DNA of 64,000 bases from contig CP136067.1 in NCBI GenBank assembly GCA_032622095.1, positions 51,499,899 through 51,563,898 on the forward strand, read 5' to 3'. Made by a program: the position numbers and the translations under genes. The notes below the pieces were generated by a model, which saw only the letters and a program-made list of their open reading frames with translations, had not been told where the DNA came from and did no database searches. Origin of the DNA: Siphonodentalium dalli (Eukaryota > Mollusca > Scaphopoda > Gadilida > Siphonodentaliidae). Positions 1-10,739 of the stretch are shown here, one piece after another (positions within the stretch are counted from its first letter, which is position 1; every line of letters begins with the position of its first letter).

Positions 1-1780
1 AGATATAACCGAACGTACTATCCCCCATATAGATAGATCTTTATTTGCACAATAATATTAAAATACAATACAATAACAAAATAGTAAACAAAGTATATTA
101 TTGCACAGGAGCAGCATGACCTAGCTGGCCGTCTTACTGCTGCCCCTGAATGATAAACGTATTGGCGTATTTACAATTTGACACAGACTATTTGGTATTT
201 GGATGGCCGGTTGGTGCCTACTTTAATATTTTATGTATTCATTTTAATCAAGACTTTTAATCAAGACTGTGTTGAGTTTTGAACAATTATGTACCGTAAT
301 AGAGATTTTGGACAAGTTTAAGATATTGAAACAAAACTAGTGAGGTTGTTGCGACATTACTGCGTCACATTCGCGGACAGCACCGTGCATGTGACACAGG
401 GCTATCTAGGATGTTCAGGGTGATAACTGGGGTGCATAATAATATGAGTTAAAAGTTAACCTTGGCCGATTATTGAGTCATGTGGATTTTTGCCGACTGC
501 AAATGAAGCATAATTTTTTTTCACAGATAACCATTTGAGAATATTTACCTATTAGTTCCAGAGACAATAACTTTTTGAATGTGTAAATAAATTTACTTTT
601 TTTTATTTCGGAATTTATCGAGTTCCACACTTTAGGAAATGAATGCTTTGGTAGGACTTCTGATCAGTGTGTCTACAGGCGCAGTTAATACAACTTACAT
701 ACTTTAATATAGCATAAATCCCAAGAGGTCGGTCTGTCTTCGCCGCATATGCCGTATGTCACTAAAGAGGACAATGTATCGTGCATAATACACGTCTACA
801 GCTGAATATGTGTAAACAGTGGTGACATATAACATGTAGTCGACACATGGACAGCCAACGCGTTAGTATTTGCAACATCTCTCGAAGGACTGAACGCATG
901 CAAATACTGGATGTATCCGATATCTTTCTTCTGAGTATATAATCTGTAAGAAGAATAAATCAGGTATAAACCTCCTGGTTTTACATGTAGGTAAAAAAAT
1001 GTACCGGGGTCTATAAAGTCTCCGTTCGGGGGTGTCCACCTTGAAAATTCCAACTGCACCCCCCCCCCCCCCCCCCCCCTTATGACCAAATCCCAAGTTT
1101 GCGAGTTTCAATTCCCACCCCTTTTGGGTTGGAAATTTTCAACCTGGGACAAACCCCAAAGTTATTTCCAACTGTTGGCAATTTCAGTCTAACATTTTGA
1201 CTAAATGTGGGATAATGTGCGACAATTGTTCTAAAAAAAAACTAATTTTCCACTATATACTGGTTGGAAAATCAAATGACGCATGAGAACAAATTCAATA
1301 AATTTGTGATGTTGTGTCAGGCGTGAAATTTCCAACTGTTGAAAATTGTGACCAAAACTTGCGGGGGTGAGACACAACAACCCCCCCCCAACCCCATGTC
1401 GCCATGTATCAGTAATCACCGCCACAAGATTAATATTATACACCATGACTTGAGGTGTGGAATGGAAAAATCTCTCCAAGGGACCAGATGTTTATGCCGA
1501 AAGACGAAATATCCGGCCCCGATTGTGAGATTTTTCCATGCCCAAATCGCAGGTCGTGATGGATATTTTTTTCTCCCAATCCACATTTCAATCGTTCGTC
1601 TACTTCCTGTCTGGGACGAATTTCAGTATGTTCTTAACCGTACATCTGGGGGAAATTTGATGCGATAATCGTGAGTATCGTGAATGATTATACGAAAGGT
1701 GTGTGTATATATATATATTTAGATACCAAAGCGCGTTACCCGCGCGAGCAGACGTAATATATTTGAGGGAAATCGACAAG
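1..1780. other. Leading stretch without recognised gene
   Basis: I see no exon with convincing splice borders and no recognisable protein. The stretch is AT-rich, with short open frames of biased composition. It holds an uninterrupted run of 21 C at 1,059-1,079 and a short TA run near 1,706. Open frames crossing the C run on the minus strand consist largely of poly-glycine and are artefacts of that run. Confidence 0.5.
1059..1079. repeat. Poly-C tract, 21 bp
   Basis: Uninterrupted cytosine run. Similar C or G runs of about 11-14 occur near 18,458, 22,035, 41,795, 43,383, 44,034, 44,102, 55,707 and 56,961. Their lengths are unreliable in most assemblies. Confidence 0.9.
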
Positions 1781-2026
1781 TCTCTTTGAAAAGCCGACGA
1801 AAATCCTGACAGATTTATAGGTCTCTCGGTCGCTCATTGAGATACATTTTCTAGGATGATGCGGCTTTTCCAAGATGACGAAATAAATCGTTTCCATATA
1901 TGGAATGCATATCTGGTGTAGTAAACGTTTGTGAGAGTCGTAGTATTTAGTAAGACTTATAAAAACAACAAGATGTGAAAGAATAATCAGTAGTAACTAT
2001 CGTTGACTGATTAAAACTCGAAGATG
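1781..2026 (-). mobile_element. Half copy of the 543-bp TIR element
   Basis: It begins with the terminal motif TCTCTTTGAAAAGCCGACGA also seen at 3,160. It then follows, in reverse complement, the right half of the complete element (roughly 3,450-3,702), including the stretch around a TTTGTGAGAGTCGTAGTATT-like segment. The other terminal repeat is missing, so this is a truncated, immobile copy. It abuts the LINE ORF1 fragment at 2,060. Confidence 0.7.
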
Positions 2027-2059
2027 ATTTATCCTAGATTTCAATGGGTGTAATGTAAT

Positions 2060-2317
2060 ATGTCGCAGAGCATTTGTATTGAGGACATAAAGTTATATCA
2101 AAAGGAGCACGAGGGCAATATGAAACACATAGTTAGTGATTTGAAGATCCAGGTTAATAACTCCACCAAGGCCTACACTAAGGACATAGCTTATAAAGTG
2201 AGTGATATATAAAAAGAGAATCTAAAATTGCGGACTGAGTTAAATAAAATGAAGAAAGAGTTTTCTGTCAAAGTTGATGATCTCAAAAAGAAACACCAGT
2301 TTGAAGAACGAAAATAA
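2060..2317 (+). pseudogene. LINE ORF1-like coiled-coil fragment
   Basis: An ATG at 2,060 opens a frame that runs to a TAA at 2,210-2,212 and continues in the same frame to a second TAA at 2,315-2,317. The product would be about 85 residues, rich in Lys, Glu, Asp and Leu with heptad-like spacing (for example ENLKLRTELNKMKKEF), typical of a coiled coil. LINE ORF1 proteins often start with such a segment and bind RNA. Endonuclease and reverse-transcriptase pieces follow on the same strand at 3.7 and 7.2 kb, so I infer that it is the 5' part of one old LINE. A host coiled-coil pseudogene is the alternative. Confidence 0.4.
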
Positions 2318-2526
2318 AAAGCTACAGTGTGATATCAGTGGCAATAAAACAATGCAGCCATGGAAAAGTGATCACCAACAACAATGCGACATTGCACCTC
2401 CTATATTTAAAGTGGACGTTGCCGTGTCAGTGGGAAGCATGATGAACGATGACCATTCAGTCATACAGAATACACGACATATCGCAACGATTCATACTCA
2501 TAATCGCTCTCACGATGGAACGGTAA

Positions 2527-2831
2527 CTAATTATTTTATTCTGAAATAAGCAGATAATGGACTCTTACCCGTTAATTCGTTTTAAGACACGGACCACAGT
2601 GTAAACACATGCAACAGAGCGAACACATAAACTGTCGTGGGTTGGCTCATTTATGTCATTGTCCGCATATAATCTGCTTACAATTGCTGCATTATGAGTC
2701 GATAATGTGACTAACATTTTCTCATTTTCAGCACATTATTAACTCAAAATGAGACGATTCTAAGCAAAGTATCTACCTAAGACAAATCTATTATAAGCAG
2801 AAAATGTGCTGGTTTTCGGGAGAACAGGCTG
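2527..2831 (-). mobile_element. R1 family miniature element, copy A
   Basis: Reads in reverse complement from CAGCCTGTTCTCCCGA at the right end to a TATTTCAGAATAA-like segment at the left. It shares long stretches with copies at 4,790, 5,608, 5,909, 59,968 and 63,748. Recurrent internal words are GTCGATAATGTG, its inverse CACATTATCGAC, and GCAGATTATGTGCGGACAATG. There is no coding capacity. No clear terminal inverted repeat or target duplication was found, so the superfamily is open. Confidence 0.75.
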
Positions 2832-2870
2832 GTATGTAGGTATTAACTCGTGCATAAATACTGTAAGCAT

Positions 2871-2910
2871 ACTGAGTTACACATTTTGTAACTGAGTTAC
2901 ACATTTTGTG
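2871..2910. repeat. 20-bp tandem duplication
   Basis: The word ACTGAGTTACACATTTTGT is repeated head to tail twice with a period of 20 bp. Confidence 0.8.
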
Positions 2911-3159
2911 CATATAGGTATATTAAAAACCTAGTAAATTTATACACGTCAGATATCCTATTGATATATTTATTATACAATCGTGCGATTTTTCCATAAC
3001 TTATTACCAACAGTCCCGTTTAAATTTGTTCAATTATTCCAGATTAACAAATTAGCATGTTCCAGAAGCGAACTGTAGCTTACACTGTATGAAATGCACA
3101 ATAATGTAATAATAAATTAGGCAATAGAGAATACATGAAATTAATAGTAAGGTCAGCAA

Positions 3160-3702
3160 TCTCTTTGAAAAGCCGACGATCGGAATATATCCTCTATCGG
3201 AATTACGTCTCTAGAAGTCTCAATTAAAATTAGGTTCCGTATTGAAGGGATTCCCTCCATTGCATTGGAGGGTGGAGCAGACTGCGCGCGATTTCATTGG
3301 TTTATGGCATAGCAGGTGACGTCAGAGATCAGGTCAATGACGTGTTGACTATTTTCCCACGCATTGTCAAACTCAACTAATAATTGTTGGAAAACTGAAT
3401 ATAGGCGATATATCCATAATTCAATTTACTCATCGCAATATAGGAGACATTATCTTCGAGATTTTTTTTTATCAGTCAATGATATTCATGACTGATTATT
3501 CTTTCGCATCTAGTTTGTATTTATAACTATTTCTAAATACTACGATTCTCACAAACATTTACTTCGCCAGGAATTAACTCCAAATATGTAAACGGTGTAT
3601 TACGTCATGTTGAGAATGCCGCGTCGTCGTAGAAATGAAATATTATGGACACTTCTAGAGACGTAATTCCGATATAGGATTCTCGTCGGATTTTCAAAGA
3701 GA
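3160..3702. mobile_element. 543-bp TIR miniature element
   Basis: Left end TCTCTTTGAAAAGCCGACGA. The right end is its near-perfect inverse (TCTCTTTGAAAATCCGACGA in reverse complement). The inverted repeats extend about 55-60 bp, each including a CGGAATTACGTCTCTAGAAG-like word. There is no open frame for a transposase, so it is non-autonomous. I could not define a convincing target duplication. A truncated, inverted copy lies at 1,781-2,026. Confidence 0.8.
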
Positions 3703-3721
3703 CCGTAGTAAAGTATGACTT

Positions 3722-4275
3722 CATAACAATTTCTGAATCATGGCATCACTCGTCGTCAGAGATTGAAATGCCTGGGTATACTTGTTTCGAGTTTCAAGAG
3801 TCGGGGCGAAAGATATAACGTACGTGAAGGAATTGCATTTTATTGTCGACAGAAATACAGCACAAATGTTGAGAAAAGTTTGAAGCTGAATGATTACACT
3901 TTATTGGTTGAGTTTAATGGTAGTATATTTAATGTCAAGGGAATGTAATTTTTATTTCGGTGTAAATTCCAGATGCAAATTCGAGTTTTGGACAAGAAAT
4001 AACAATAAAGACTCGATATTTGAAAAATTGCTCAGTTAATGGATATGTAAAGACTTAATCATTATGGGTGGCGATTTAAATTCTAGGACATGGAACATGC
4101 GAACTTTGTTTCAGACGATAGATAAGTTTTCCATACTTCCGGATACATACTGCGTGGACAGGGCTGATTGCCGCGAGAGTCCGGATACATACTGCGTGGA
4201 CAGGGCTGATTGCCGCGAGAGTTTGGACGTGCAGGGTAACTATTTCGGTCAACAGCTTCTTTCACTCTGTAGGTG
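3722..4275 (+). pseudogene. LINE endonuclease-domain fragment
   Basis: Two adjacent frames read like a degenerate apurinic-type endonuclease (EEP fold) from a non-LTR retrotransposon ORF2. The first contains VREGIAFYC and then NDYTLLVEFNGSIF. After a frameshifted gap, IIMGGDLNSRT matches the family's GDFN-R-T catalytic loop. A SLDVQGNYFGQQLLSLC-like stretch then matches the usual 'D..N.FG..LL.LC' ending. Such domains nick the target DNA for reverse transcription. Stops at 3,946 and frameshifts show it is dead. It may be the same insertion as the RT fragment at 7.2 kb, separated by later insertions. Confidence 0.65.
4139..4222 (+). repeat. Exact 42-bp tandem duplication inside the endonuclease fragment
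   Basis: Two identical 42-bp units (4,139-4,180 and 4,181-4,222) encode the same 14 codons (PDTYCVDRADCRES) twice. The duplication keeps frame but would insert extra residues in the domain. Exact identity implies it is recent relative to the decay of the surrounding LINE. Confidence 0.9.
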
Positions 4276-4625
4276 TGTCTCATGTGTGGTATATGTGTGG
4301 CCCATATATTTAAATGAGATCTCGTGTGCCTCAGGTACATCGCGGGTGTGACTCATGTACCTTCTGCCGGGTATGACTGGAGTTCCCCACTCAGGTACAT
4401 CACGGGTGTGCCTGGTGTACCTCCTGTCGGTGTCAATGGTACCCTCTATATGTGTATCTAAGGTTTGGCCCAAATACTTGATAAAGCTCCAGGTGTGTTT
4501 CATTTACCTTCCACCAGGTGTCTCATTCACCTTCTTTTGGATGGCTCAGGTACCTTATGCCGGGTGTGTTTCATGTACATTTGGTGGTGTGCATGGGGTA
4601 CCCATAGAGCGGGGATCATAGCTAC
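4255..4625. repeat. Degenerate GT-rich tandem array
   Basis: Imperfect units built on a CTCAGGTACATCGCGGGTGTG-type word alternate with TCATGTACCTTCTGCCGGGT-type words, giving long but meaningless open frames on both strands. It starts just after the LINE endonuclease remnant. No gene is supported here. Confidence 0.6.
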
Positions 4626-4789
4626 AAGTTGGGTATCTTCTTCAAGATGAATGCAATATATACCTACATGTAAATGATATAACATGAAATGGTTAAAATT
4701 CAAACGTGTATTTGTCTTCACGTTAAGTATGTGTTGACAGTACATAATTACTGTTCAAAAATGGAAGTTTTGTTTCAGAGGCATCAGCA

Positions 4790-5157
4790 CAGCCTGTTTC
4801 CCAAATATCCGCACATTATCTGCTTACAATACGACTTATTATAGGTTGATAATCTGCTGAGAATCGCATCATTTTGAGTCGATAATGTGCTGAAAAGGAG
4901 ACCAATTTCGTCACATTATCGACATGATGAGGCTATTATTCTTAGCAGATTATGTGCGGACAATGACACAAATATGCCAGCCTACGACTTTTCAGGTGTA
5001 CGCTATTTAACATATGATTTCATTGTGACCCGTGCCATAAAACGAAATAACGGCTATGACTCCATCATCTGCTTATTTCAGAACCAAATAATAACATTAT
5101 ATACCGAATTCACATTATAGGTCGATTGTGTACGTATTTGGTCAATGATATGTTGGA
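4790..5157 (+). mobile_element. R1 family miniature element, copy B
   Basis: Begins with CAGCCTGTTT and carries the shared internal words GAGTCGATAATGTGCTGA, CACATTATCGAC and GCAGATTATGTGCGGACAAT. It ends with a segment ending near GGTCAATGATATGTTGG. Non-coding. Confidence 0.75.
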
Positions 5158-5607
5158 ATACCGTCCAACACTTAAAAATTCAAGATTGTTGGCGACTATC
5201 AGGATCAATTATGGTTTGCCTGTTCCCATTTTGTTGACAACTACATGTAATTCATTAGTTAAGAATGCTTAACAGAAGCATACATTTCATGGGATGTATA
5301 ATACATGTCAATTTTTTTAACTCGGTGCTGCACAAGATACATGGATTATTATTATTATTATATTTACTATAGTACAAAACGTCGTTTAACCATGTTTTTT
5401 TTTACCAGAGTACTTAAATTTACTAACCAAAATACCGTTGTTTAATAATAGTATGGTTTTAGCGATAGATTTACCACCCAACTGACCGTTGTAAATTTAC
5501 TATGGTCACAAGAAATATCGTAAATTATTTGTACCCATGGTGGCAGTATATAAATATCATGTACTTGTGTGTCAGCAATTCCCATCCAATCAATGGATCC
5601 GACTTCA
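5158..5607. other. Gap between R1 copies
   Basis: AT-rich DNA with a short ATT microsatellite near 5,347. No gene or repeat could be recognised. Confidence 0.5.
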
Positions 5608-5908
5608 CAGCCTGTTCGCCCGAAAACAATCACATTACCTGCTTACGACAAACTTGTTTTAGGCAGATAATCTGCTTAGACTCGTTTCATTTTGAGTCGA
5701 TAATGTGCTGAATATGAAAGAAGTTTAGTCACATTATCGACTCATAATTAAACCAATTCTAAGAACATTATGTGCGCAAAGAGACACAAATAAGCCAACT
5801 CATGACTATTCATATGTACCCTCTTTAACCGATGTTTTCACTGTGCCATAAAACGAAATATCGAGTAAGAGCCCATTATCTGATTATTTCATAATAAATC
5901 AAATAATC
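5608..5908 (+). mobile_element. R1 family miniature element, copy C
   Basis: Starts CAGCCTGTTCGCCCGA and is followed immediately, head to tail, by copy D at 5,909. It has the same internal words as copy B but lacks the last ~90 bp seen in copies B and D. Confidence 0.75.
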
Positions 5909-6308
5909 CAGCCTGTTCTCCCGATAATCCGCACATTGTCTTCCTCAAATATACCTTGTTTTTGGTGCATAATATGCTTAGAATCGCCTGATTTCGAGTC
6001 GATAATGTGCTGATTCTTAGCAATGAGGCGATTCTTAGCAGATTATGTGCGGACAATGACACAAATATGCCAACTCGCGACTTTTCAGGTGTACGCTCTT
6101 TAAGGTGTGTTTTCACTGTGGCTTTCGCCACAAAACTAAATAACGGGTATGAGTCTATTATCTGTTATTTCAGAAGAAAATTATCACTATTTCATATTAA
6201 AGGTCGATTATGTGCGCATTTGCGCGAGGATATGTTGAATAATCACATTATGTAATTACATCATATTATTGGTCGATTATATACGTATTTCCGCGAGCAT
6301 ATCTTGGA
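5909..6308 (+). mobile_element. R1 family miniature element, copy D
   Basis: Starts CAGCCTGTTCTCCCGATAAT. It contains GCAGATTATGTGCGGACAAT and two versions of the terminal AGGTCGATTATGTGCGCATT-type segment in tandem, so its right end is duplicated. Non-coding. Confidence 0.75.
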
Positions 6309-6540
6309 CTTCTCTGGGGTCGTGTTCGAATTGGGCCGACTTCTCTCCGGATACCCAGAGGAATATCGCCCAAAATCAGATTGCCAGAATGTCTCCGAAA
6401 GTTTCGACATCATTCCACCATCGTAGAAGAAGACCTCGACGCATGTTCGTTGTTGACGAACTTATAGAACCCGACTGTCAGTTGGAATGTCTGGTTCCAA
6501 CTGCGCGAATTTGGAGCACGTAAACGTCACGTATTTTCCA

Positions 6541-6972
6541 TTAACCCTTTACCCAAAGGAACGGTCCTTTACCCAACAGTCGACCATAGGTCGCCTCGCA
6601 TATATAAGAGAATGCATTGGCTTAACATATTAAAAATGATAACATTGTCAAAGAATGTAGAAAAATATTATAAAAATTGTTTAAAAATGTAAGAAAAAAT
6701 AAAAAAATTGTTAAAGAATGTAATAAAAAATGGTAAAAAGTGTTAAAAAAGATTTTTTTCGGCCAATGCATTCTCTTATATATGCGAGGCGACATACGGT
6801 CGACTCGCATATATAAGAGAATGCATTGGCTCAGGGCATAACTGTAACCATCACAATGTGGTCAATGATATCCATATTTGTATGGTGCTATTGATGAGAC
6901 AGACCGAAGATATTTTAGGCTGTTGAAGCTTTATTTGGGCGTTTTTTGCCGTTTTGTTGAGTAAAGGGTTAA
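6541..6972. mobile_element. piggyBac-like TTAA miniature element
   Basis: Bounded by TTAA at 6,541-6,544 and 6,969-6,972, with inverted ends TTAACCCTTTACCCAA and, from the right, TTAACCCTTTACTCAA. A TTAA target with CCC-starting ends is characteristic of piggyBac transposons. Inside is a foldback: a 43-bp arm at 6,579-6,621 recurs inverted at 6,762-6,804 around an AT-rich loop, and part of the arm is repeated directly at 6,803-6,831. No transposase, so it is non-autonomous. Confidence 0.75.
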
Positions 6973-7186
6973 ATGTCTAGATGTACGACATATACGGGTC
7001 ACGTAAATTTCCATAAACTGAACATATTCGAGGAATTTACGTGGAATTTACGGACACATACGGCTGAATTCTGGTCTAGAAATATCACGGTGTTCCAAGT
7101 CAGGACTTGGTCTCGCGAAACCACCGGGTCCCAAGCTGGGATCGGCGTATTATTGAACAATCAACGACAATCTATGGACAAAAAGC

Positions 7187-7600
7187 GTGCTGCGCCCCTT
7201 CATCGAGATTACTGGTTTTCCGAACTGTCTGCAGTATGGTTTCCAGAATGGGGTTGGTTGCACAGTAACCTCATATATACTACAAGATGTTGTAGAATAT
7301 GCACATCTCAACAACTCTAAAGTATACGCCGCATTTTTGGATTGGATTGAAGCGTTTGACAGAGTATGGCACGAATGACTAATCTATAAGTTAATGCAGA
7401 AAGGCATCGGAGGGCGTATGCTAAGTGTTGTTGCTGCCATGTACTCTGATATGAACAGCAAAGTGAGATATGCTGGATATTTCTCAGAACCGTTCATCAC
7501 AGAACAAGGGTCAAGACCAGCGAATGTTCTGTCCCTTTTTTGTACCGTGTCTATATAGACGACCTCCTACAAGAACTCTAGTTATCACCGGAGGGTGCTC
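7187..7600 (+). pseudogene. LINE reverse-transcriptase fragment
   Basis: The frame at 7,187-7,378 contains QYGFQNGVGCTVTSYILQD and then YAAFLDWIEAFDRVWHE, matching the finger and motif A region of non-LTR reverse transcriptases (FLD..KAFD.V.H). After a stop at 7,376 the same frame continues with KGIGGRMLSVVAAMYSDM and SEPFITEQGSRPANVLS. A one-base shift then gives YRVYIDDLLQEL, the 'G..QG..LSP.L..IY..DL' region. Stops and a frameshift make it a pseudogene. The duplicated block begins inside it, so only its end recurs near 42,620. Confidence 0.8.
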
Positions 7601-8295
7601 ATATATATTCTTTCTTACTCAGATTGCGGCTTAAAAAGTCTTCTGAATAAATGTACAGCAAACACATTCCTGGATGCATTGTATTCCATATCTACATGCC
7701 GTTTAAGAGAAACTTAACATTTTCCAATTTTAATCATCTTTAAAATCAGCTTAAACCATTATAACACGGCAAAGTGGTTATTCCCTGGAATATAGAAAGA
7801 GAAATCGCACACAACAAGCAGGTTTACTCCAAGATCCTAGTGGCGCCTTTGATACTATTCTATCTGATACTGACCGCTCTCCAAATATGTGTGCCTATGA
7901 TTGTACATTGAAGTCAGATTCTTCACACAAGCGTGCATGCTGGCGAATAAGGTGGAAGCTTAAATCTTCGTCAATTAGTCTAAACGCTGCTGAATGAGCC
8001 GACACGAGCTATATAACATGCGATGTGGTCAGTTATAGCCGTGAACATAGCAGTTATTACAAATTGCTTTTACATCCTGGATATCATTATCTCCACATTT
8101 ACTAGCATATACGCGGTGTCAAACTCCAAGTTTACAGATGTTCTGTATTTGAGAATAAAAGCGTCGTAAGTATCACGTATATTCGATACATGCAAAATAA
8201 ATTAAATATCTGTAAACCTCACTGTTCGTCCAGTGTCCAGAATTCAGGCGAAAACGTTGTGTCTGTTACGTATCATTAGAATATTTTTTTTAATC
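7601..8295. other. Non-coding start of duplication copy 1
   Basis: No coding sequence recognised. It aligns with 42,760-44,369 of copy 2. GTGAACAT at 8,041-8,048 is the empty target of the hAT-like element found in copy 2. Near 7,800, copy 1 lacks about 64 bp present at 42,975-43,038. Confidence 0.6.
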
Positions 8296-8309
8296 AGCGT
8301 CCGCGCAGC

Positions 8310-8602
8310 GGGGCCCCCGGTGGTACAGTCGGTAGAGTGCCAGGTGCATTACGCCGTCACAGGCCGTCCAGCGCTGACGAAGCTGGTTCGAACCCCGTCA
8401 TAGGGAGGGTGACCGGAATCGTGTATCTGGACAAGTTTGTCAGTTGCTTTCCGGGGGTCGGTGGTTTCTACACGCAGTGGAACAATTTCCCAGTGACATT
8501 AAGCCTCTGCGTGGTCTTTCCTCCACCCGTAAAATTGACAACGTCGCGTGTGGCCTAGCGGCTAGAACGACGATAAACCCTAATAAACAAACAAACAAAC
8601 AA
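8310..8602 (+). mobile_element. tRNA-derived SINE with complete target duplication
   Basis: A 293-bp insertion flanked by the 14-bp direct repeat AGCGTCCGCGCAGC (8,296-8,309 and 8,603-8,616). Copy 2 has one uninterrupted AGCGTCCGCGCAGC at 44,370-44,383, which proves the insertion. The head carries Pol III promoter boxes: A box TGGTACAGTCGG at 8,321-8,332 and B box GGTTCGAACCC at 8,385-8,395. The tail ends in (ACAA)n. The 3' part, with a TTTCCTCCACCCGTAAAA segment and AACGACGATAAACCC, resembles the conserved 3' domain of some invertebrate SINEs (Deu/Nin type); that assignment is tentative. Transcription would be by RNA polymerase III, and mobilisation would need a partner LINE. Confidence 0.9.
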
Positions 8603-9246
8603 AGCGTCCGCGCAGCTGAATCATCCAAAATATTCTGTTGCAGCTGCTGCCATCGCCCGTCCAATCATACCAAAATTATTTCCTTGGACCTATATATCCA
8701 TATACAGTGTCATGGTTTTTAGCCACCTACTCTACGACTCTGAGCATTTTATCACAACATCAAACACTAATAATACTGGTTGTTGTTTTTGTTGAATAAT
8801 TATCACAAATCGTCGCGTCAGAACTAAACTGTTCTATCTCAATTTTGGTGGGAAAATCAAATATTGGCATCTTTCGATTCGGTGCGGGATTTCCTGTCCG
8901 CAAATCACCAGATATCGCGTCTAACATGCCAAATATGTGTAAATCTGTTCCATCTAAAAAACTCACTCCTTTTTTTTTATCTCCACTGTGGACCAATGAA
9001 TATATTTTGTACCGCGTGATTAAATAAATTTATGTGCTAAAATGTTGTATCTCTGACTTCAATGGAAAGCGAACTAGACCAGGTTTCTCACTCCTAGGTA
9101 TGAACGTCCTGTTTCTACGGTAATTAATTGATTAAAATAACACAGAAAATAAAAAAAAAACACGGAAACCACTATAGCACGGAATATTTTACACAGTTTG
9201 TCCTATCTCTAAAGTTTTTTCGAGATTACATCCAAGATAATATTTT

Positions 9247-10252
9247 TTGTCTCGAAACAAAACCGACAGCCAGAATAAATGCCACAGTGACCAGGAAACA
9301 AACGATGACTCTAAACGGAATAACCGGGAAACAAAAGAAGAATTGGTACCAAATATAGAACAGGTAAGCAGGAAAGGACAATCAAAAATGCGGGAACAAT
9401 TAAGCTCTGAGGATATGAGTATTTGGATGTTACACATCGAAAAGTTGCTGGAAAAAGTAATAGCAAATATGAACAAATTTGAATCGTGTATCAAAATTTA
9501 AGTGGATCAGCGCATTGATAACTTCGAAAAGAAGTATAGCGCAAAAATGGAAAAACACACTGCAGAAATGGAAAAGAGATTACAGAAAATAGAGTCAAAT
9601 ATGTTGAAACTAGAAAAAAGAGTAAATAGATGTGAAGGAAAACAAACTACTGAACGGGGAGAAACATACACGCAATTAGAGGCATCAAAAAGAAAATCAG
9701 AAAAACTAATCAAAGAATTCGAAGAGAAAAACAAACGATTATTTGAACAGCAGCGAACAGAAATACAAGAAAAACAGACAATGCTAGAAACTATTATAGA
9801 AGAAAAACACCCATAAACGCATATAAGGAACCAACTGGAATTTCAGAATCAAAGAACCACAACATCGTGATAGTAAATATACCCGAATTGCCACAAACAG
9901 AAGAATATTCAAGAGAACAGGACTGGCACACAATAAGCAATGAATTACAAGAAAGGTCAAAATTTACGACAGCGATGTCTTGTCCTTTTACAGACTTGGC
10001 AACAGGTCTTCGAACAAAAATCGACCGGTCAAGATAGTCCTGAAGAATAAACAAACTCGAGACAAACTTATTCGTGATGCTATCGGATACAATAAAAAGG
10101 ACAGTAAAACAACAGGCAGTGAAAAAACATACTTTAATTTAGATCTCACGAAAACGCAAATGAAGCAGCTCCATGAACTCAGCATAGAACTGAAAAGAGG
10201 AAACAGAACGTTTACCCTTCTAGGAATTTCCGCTTGGAATGTAATCGGATAG
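9247..10252 (+). pseudogene. LINE ORF1 (coiled coil plus RNA-binding core), duplication copy 1
   Basis: A frame from 9,247 has SRNKTDSQNKCHSDQE at its start and a TAA at 9,499. The coiled coil, rich in EKR and Q, continues from 9,502 to a frameshift near 9,811 caused by loss of 7 bp relative to copy 2. It then continues as HNIVIVNIPELPQTEEY, a shifted segment with YRLGNRSSNK, and RPVKIVLKNKQTRDKLIRDA, ending DLTKTQMKQLHELSIELKR. This order (coiled coil, then an RRM-like core with 'RPVKIVLKNK', then 'DLT..Q') is typical of LINE ORF1 nucleic-acid chaperones. No reverse transcriptase follows before the 3' tail at 10,385, so the element is ORF1-only or internally deleted. Confidence 0.7.
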
Positions 10253-10410
10253 TGGAACATTGTACTTTGAAATATTGCACTCCAGTGCAAGCAGTATTAC
10301 CCAATTTATAGTGATGTCGAAATTGTAAATTTATAATATTATTAGCGGGGACTAAGAGTCAAACAGACTCGTTCTCAAATAAAGAAGATCATGATGATGA
10401 TATAATAGCA
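10253..10410 (+). mobile_element. 3' end of the ORF1-only LINE, (GAT)n tail
   Basis: After the ORF1 end comes a short 3' region containing GACTAAGAGTCAAACAGACT, then CTCAAATAAAGAAGAT and a degenerate GAT repeat (10,385-10,402). Copy 2 has the same end with a cleaner (GAT)n at 46,199-46,216. Simple-sequence tails of this kind are common at LINE 3' ends. Confidence 0.55.
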
Positions 10411-10739
10411 TTTTTACACCAGCTATCGTTCCCGATGTGTATTATCTTCCCAAACATAATTAGAACATGTGAACCGGGGGAGGGGTCAAAACTTTAAACT
10501 CGATTTCTCACAAAAATGAAAATATCATGTAGATCGCCTTTATCCATAGTACGAACCGTCAGTCAATGAAAATGAATCATTTCAAATTGATTTCAAGTCG
10601 AGACAATACCGTCTTGTGTCTGTCATTTACCGCGAAGTTAATGTAGAATGTCGATCTGCCGGATATATTTTAGATATACTGTCCGTTTTTTCTTGTAATC
10701 AATTGTTGATATTCTTTACCACAGCCACCACGTCAAAAT

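Noticed and set aside
796-1111. Overlapping minus-strand frames with poly-glycine starts
   Set aside because: Created by the 21-base C run; no splice or domain support.
4064-4640. Several 60-95 codon frames on both strands
   Set aside because: They arise from the LINE endonuclease remnant and the degenerate GT-rich array; only the first ~70 codons carry a recognisable motif.
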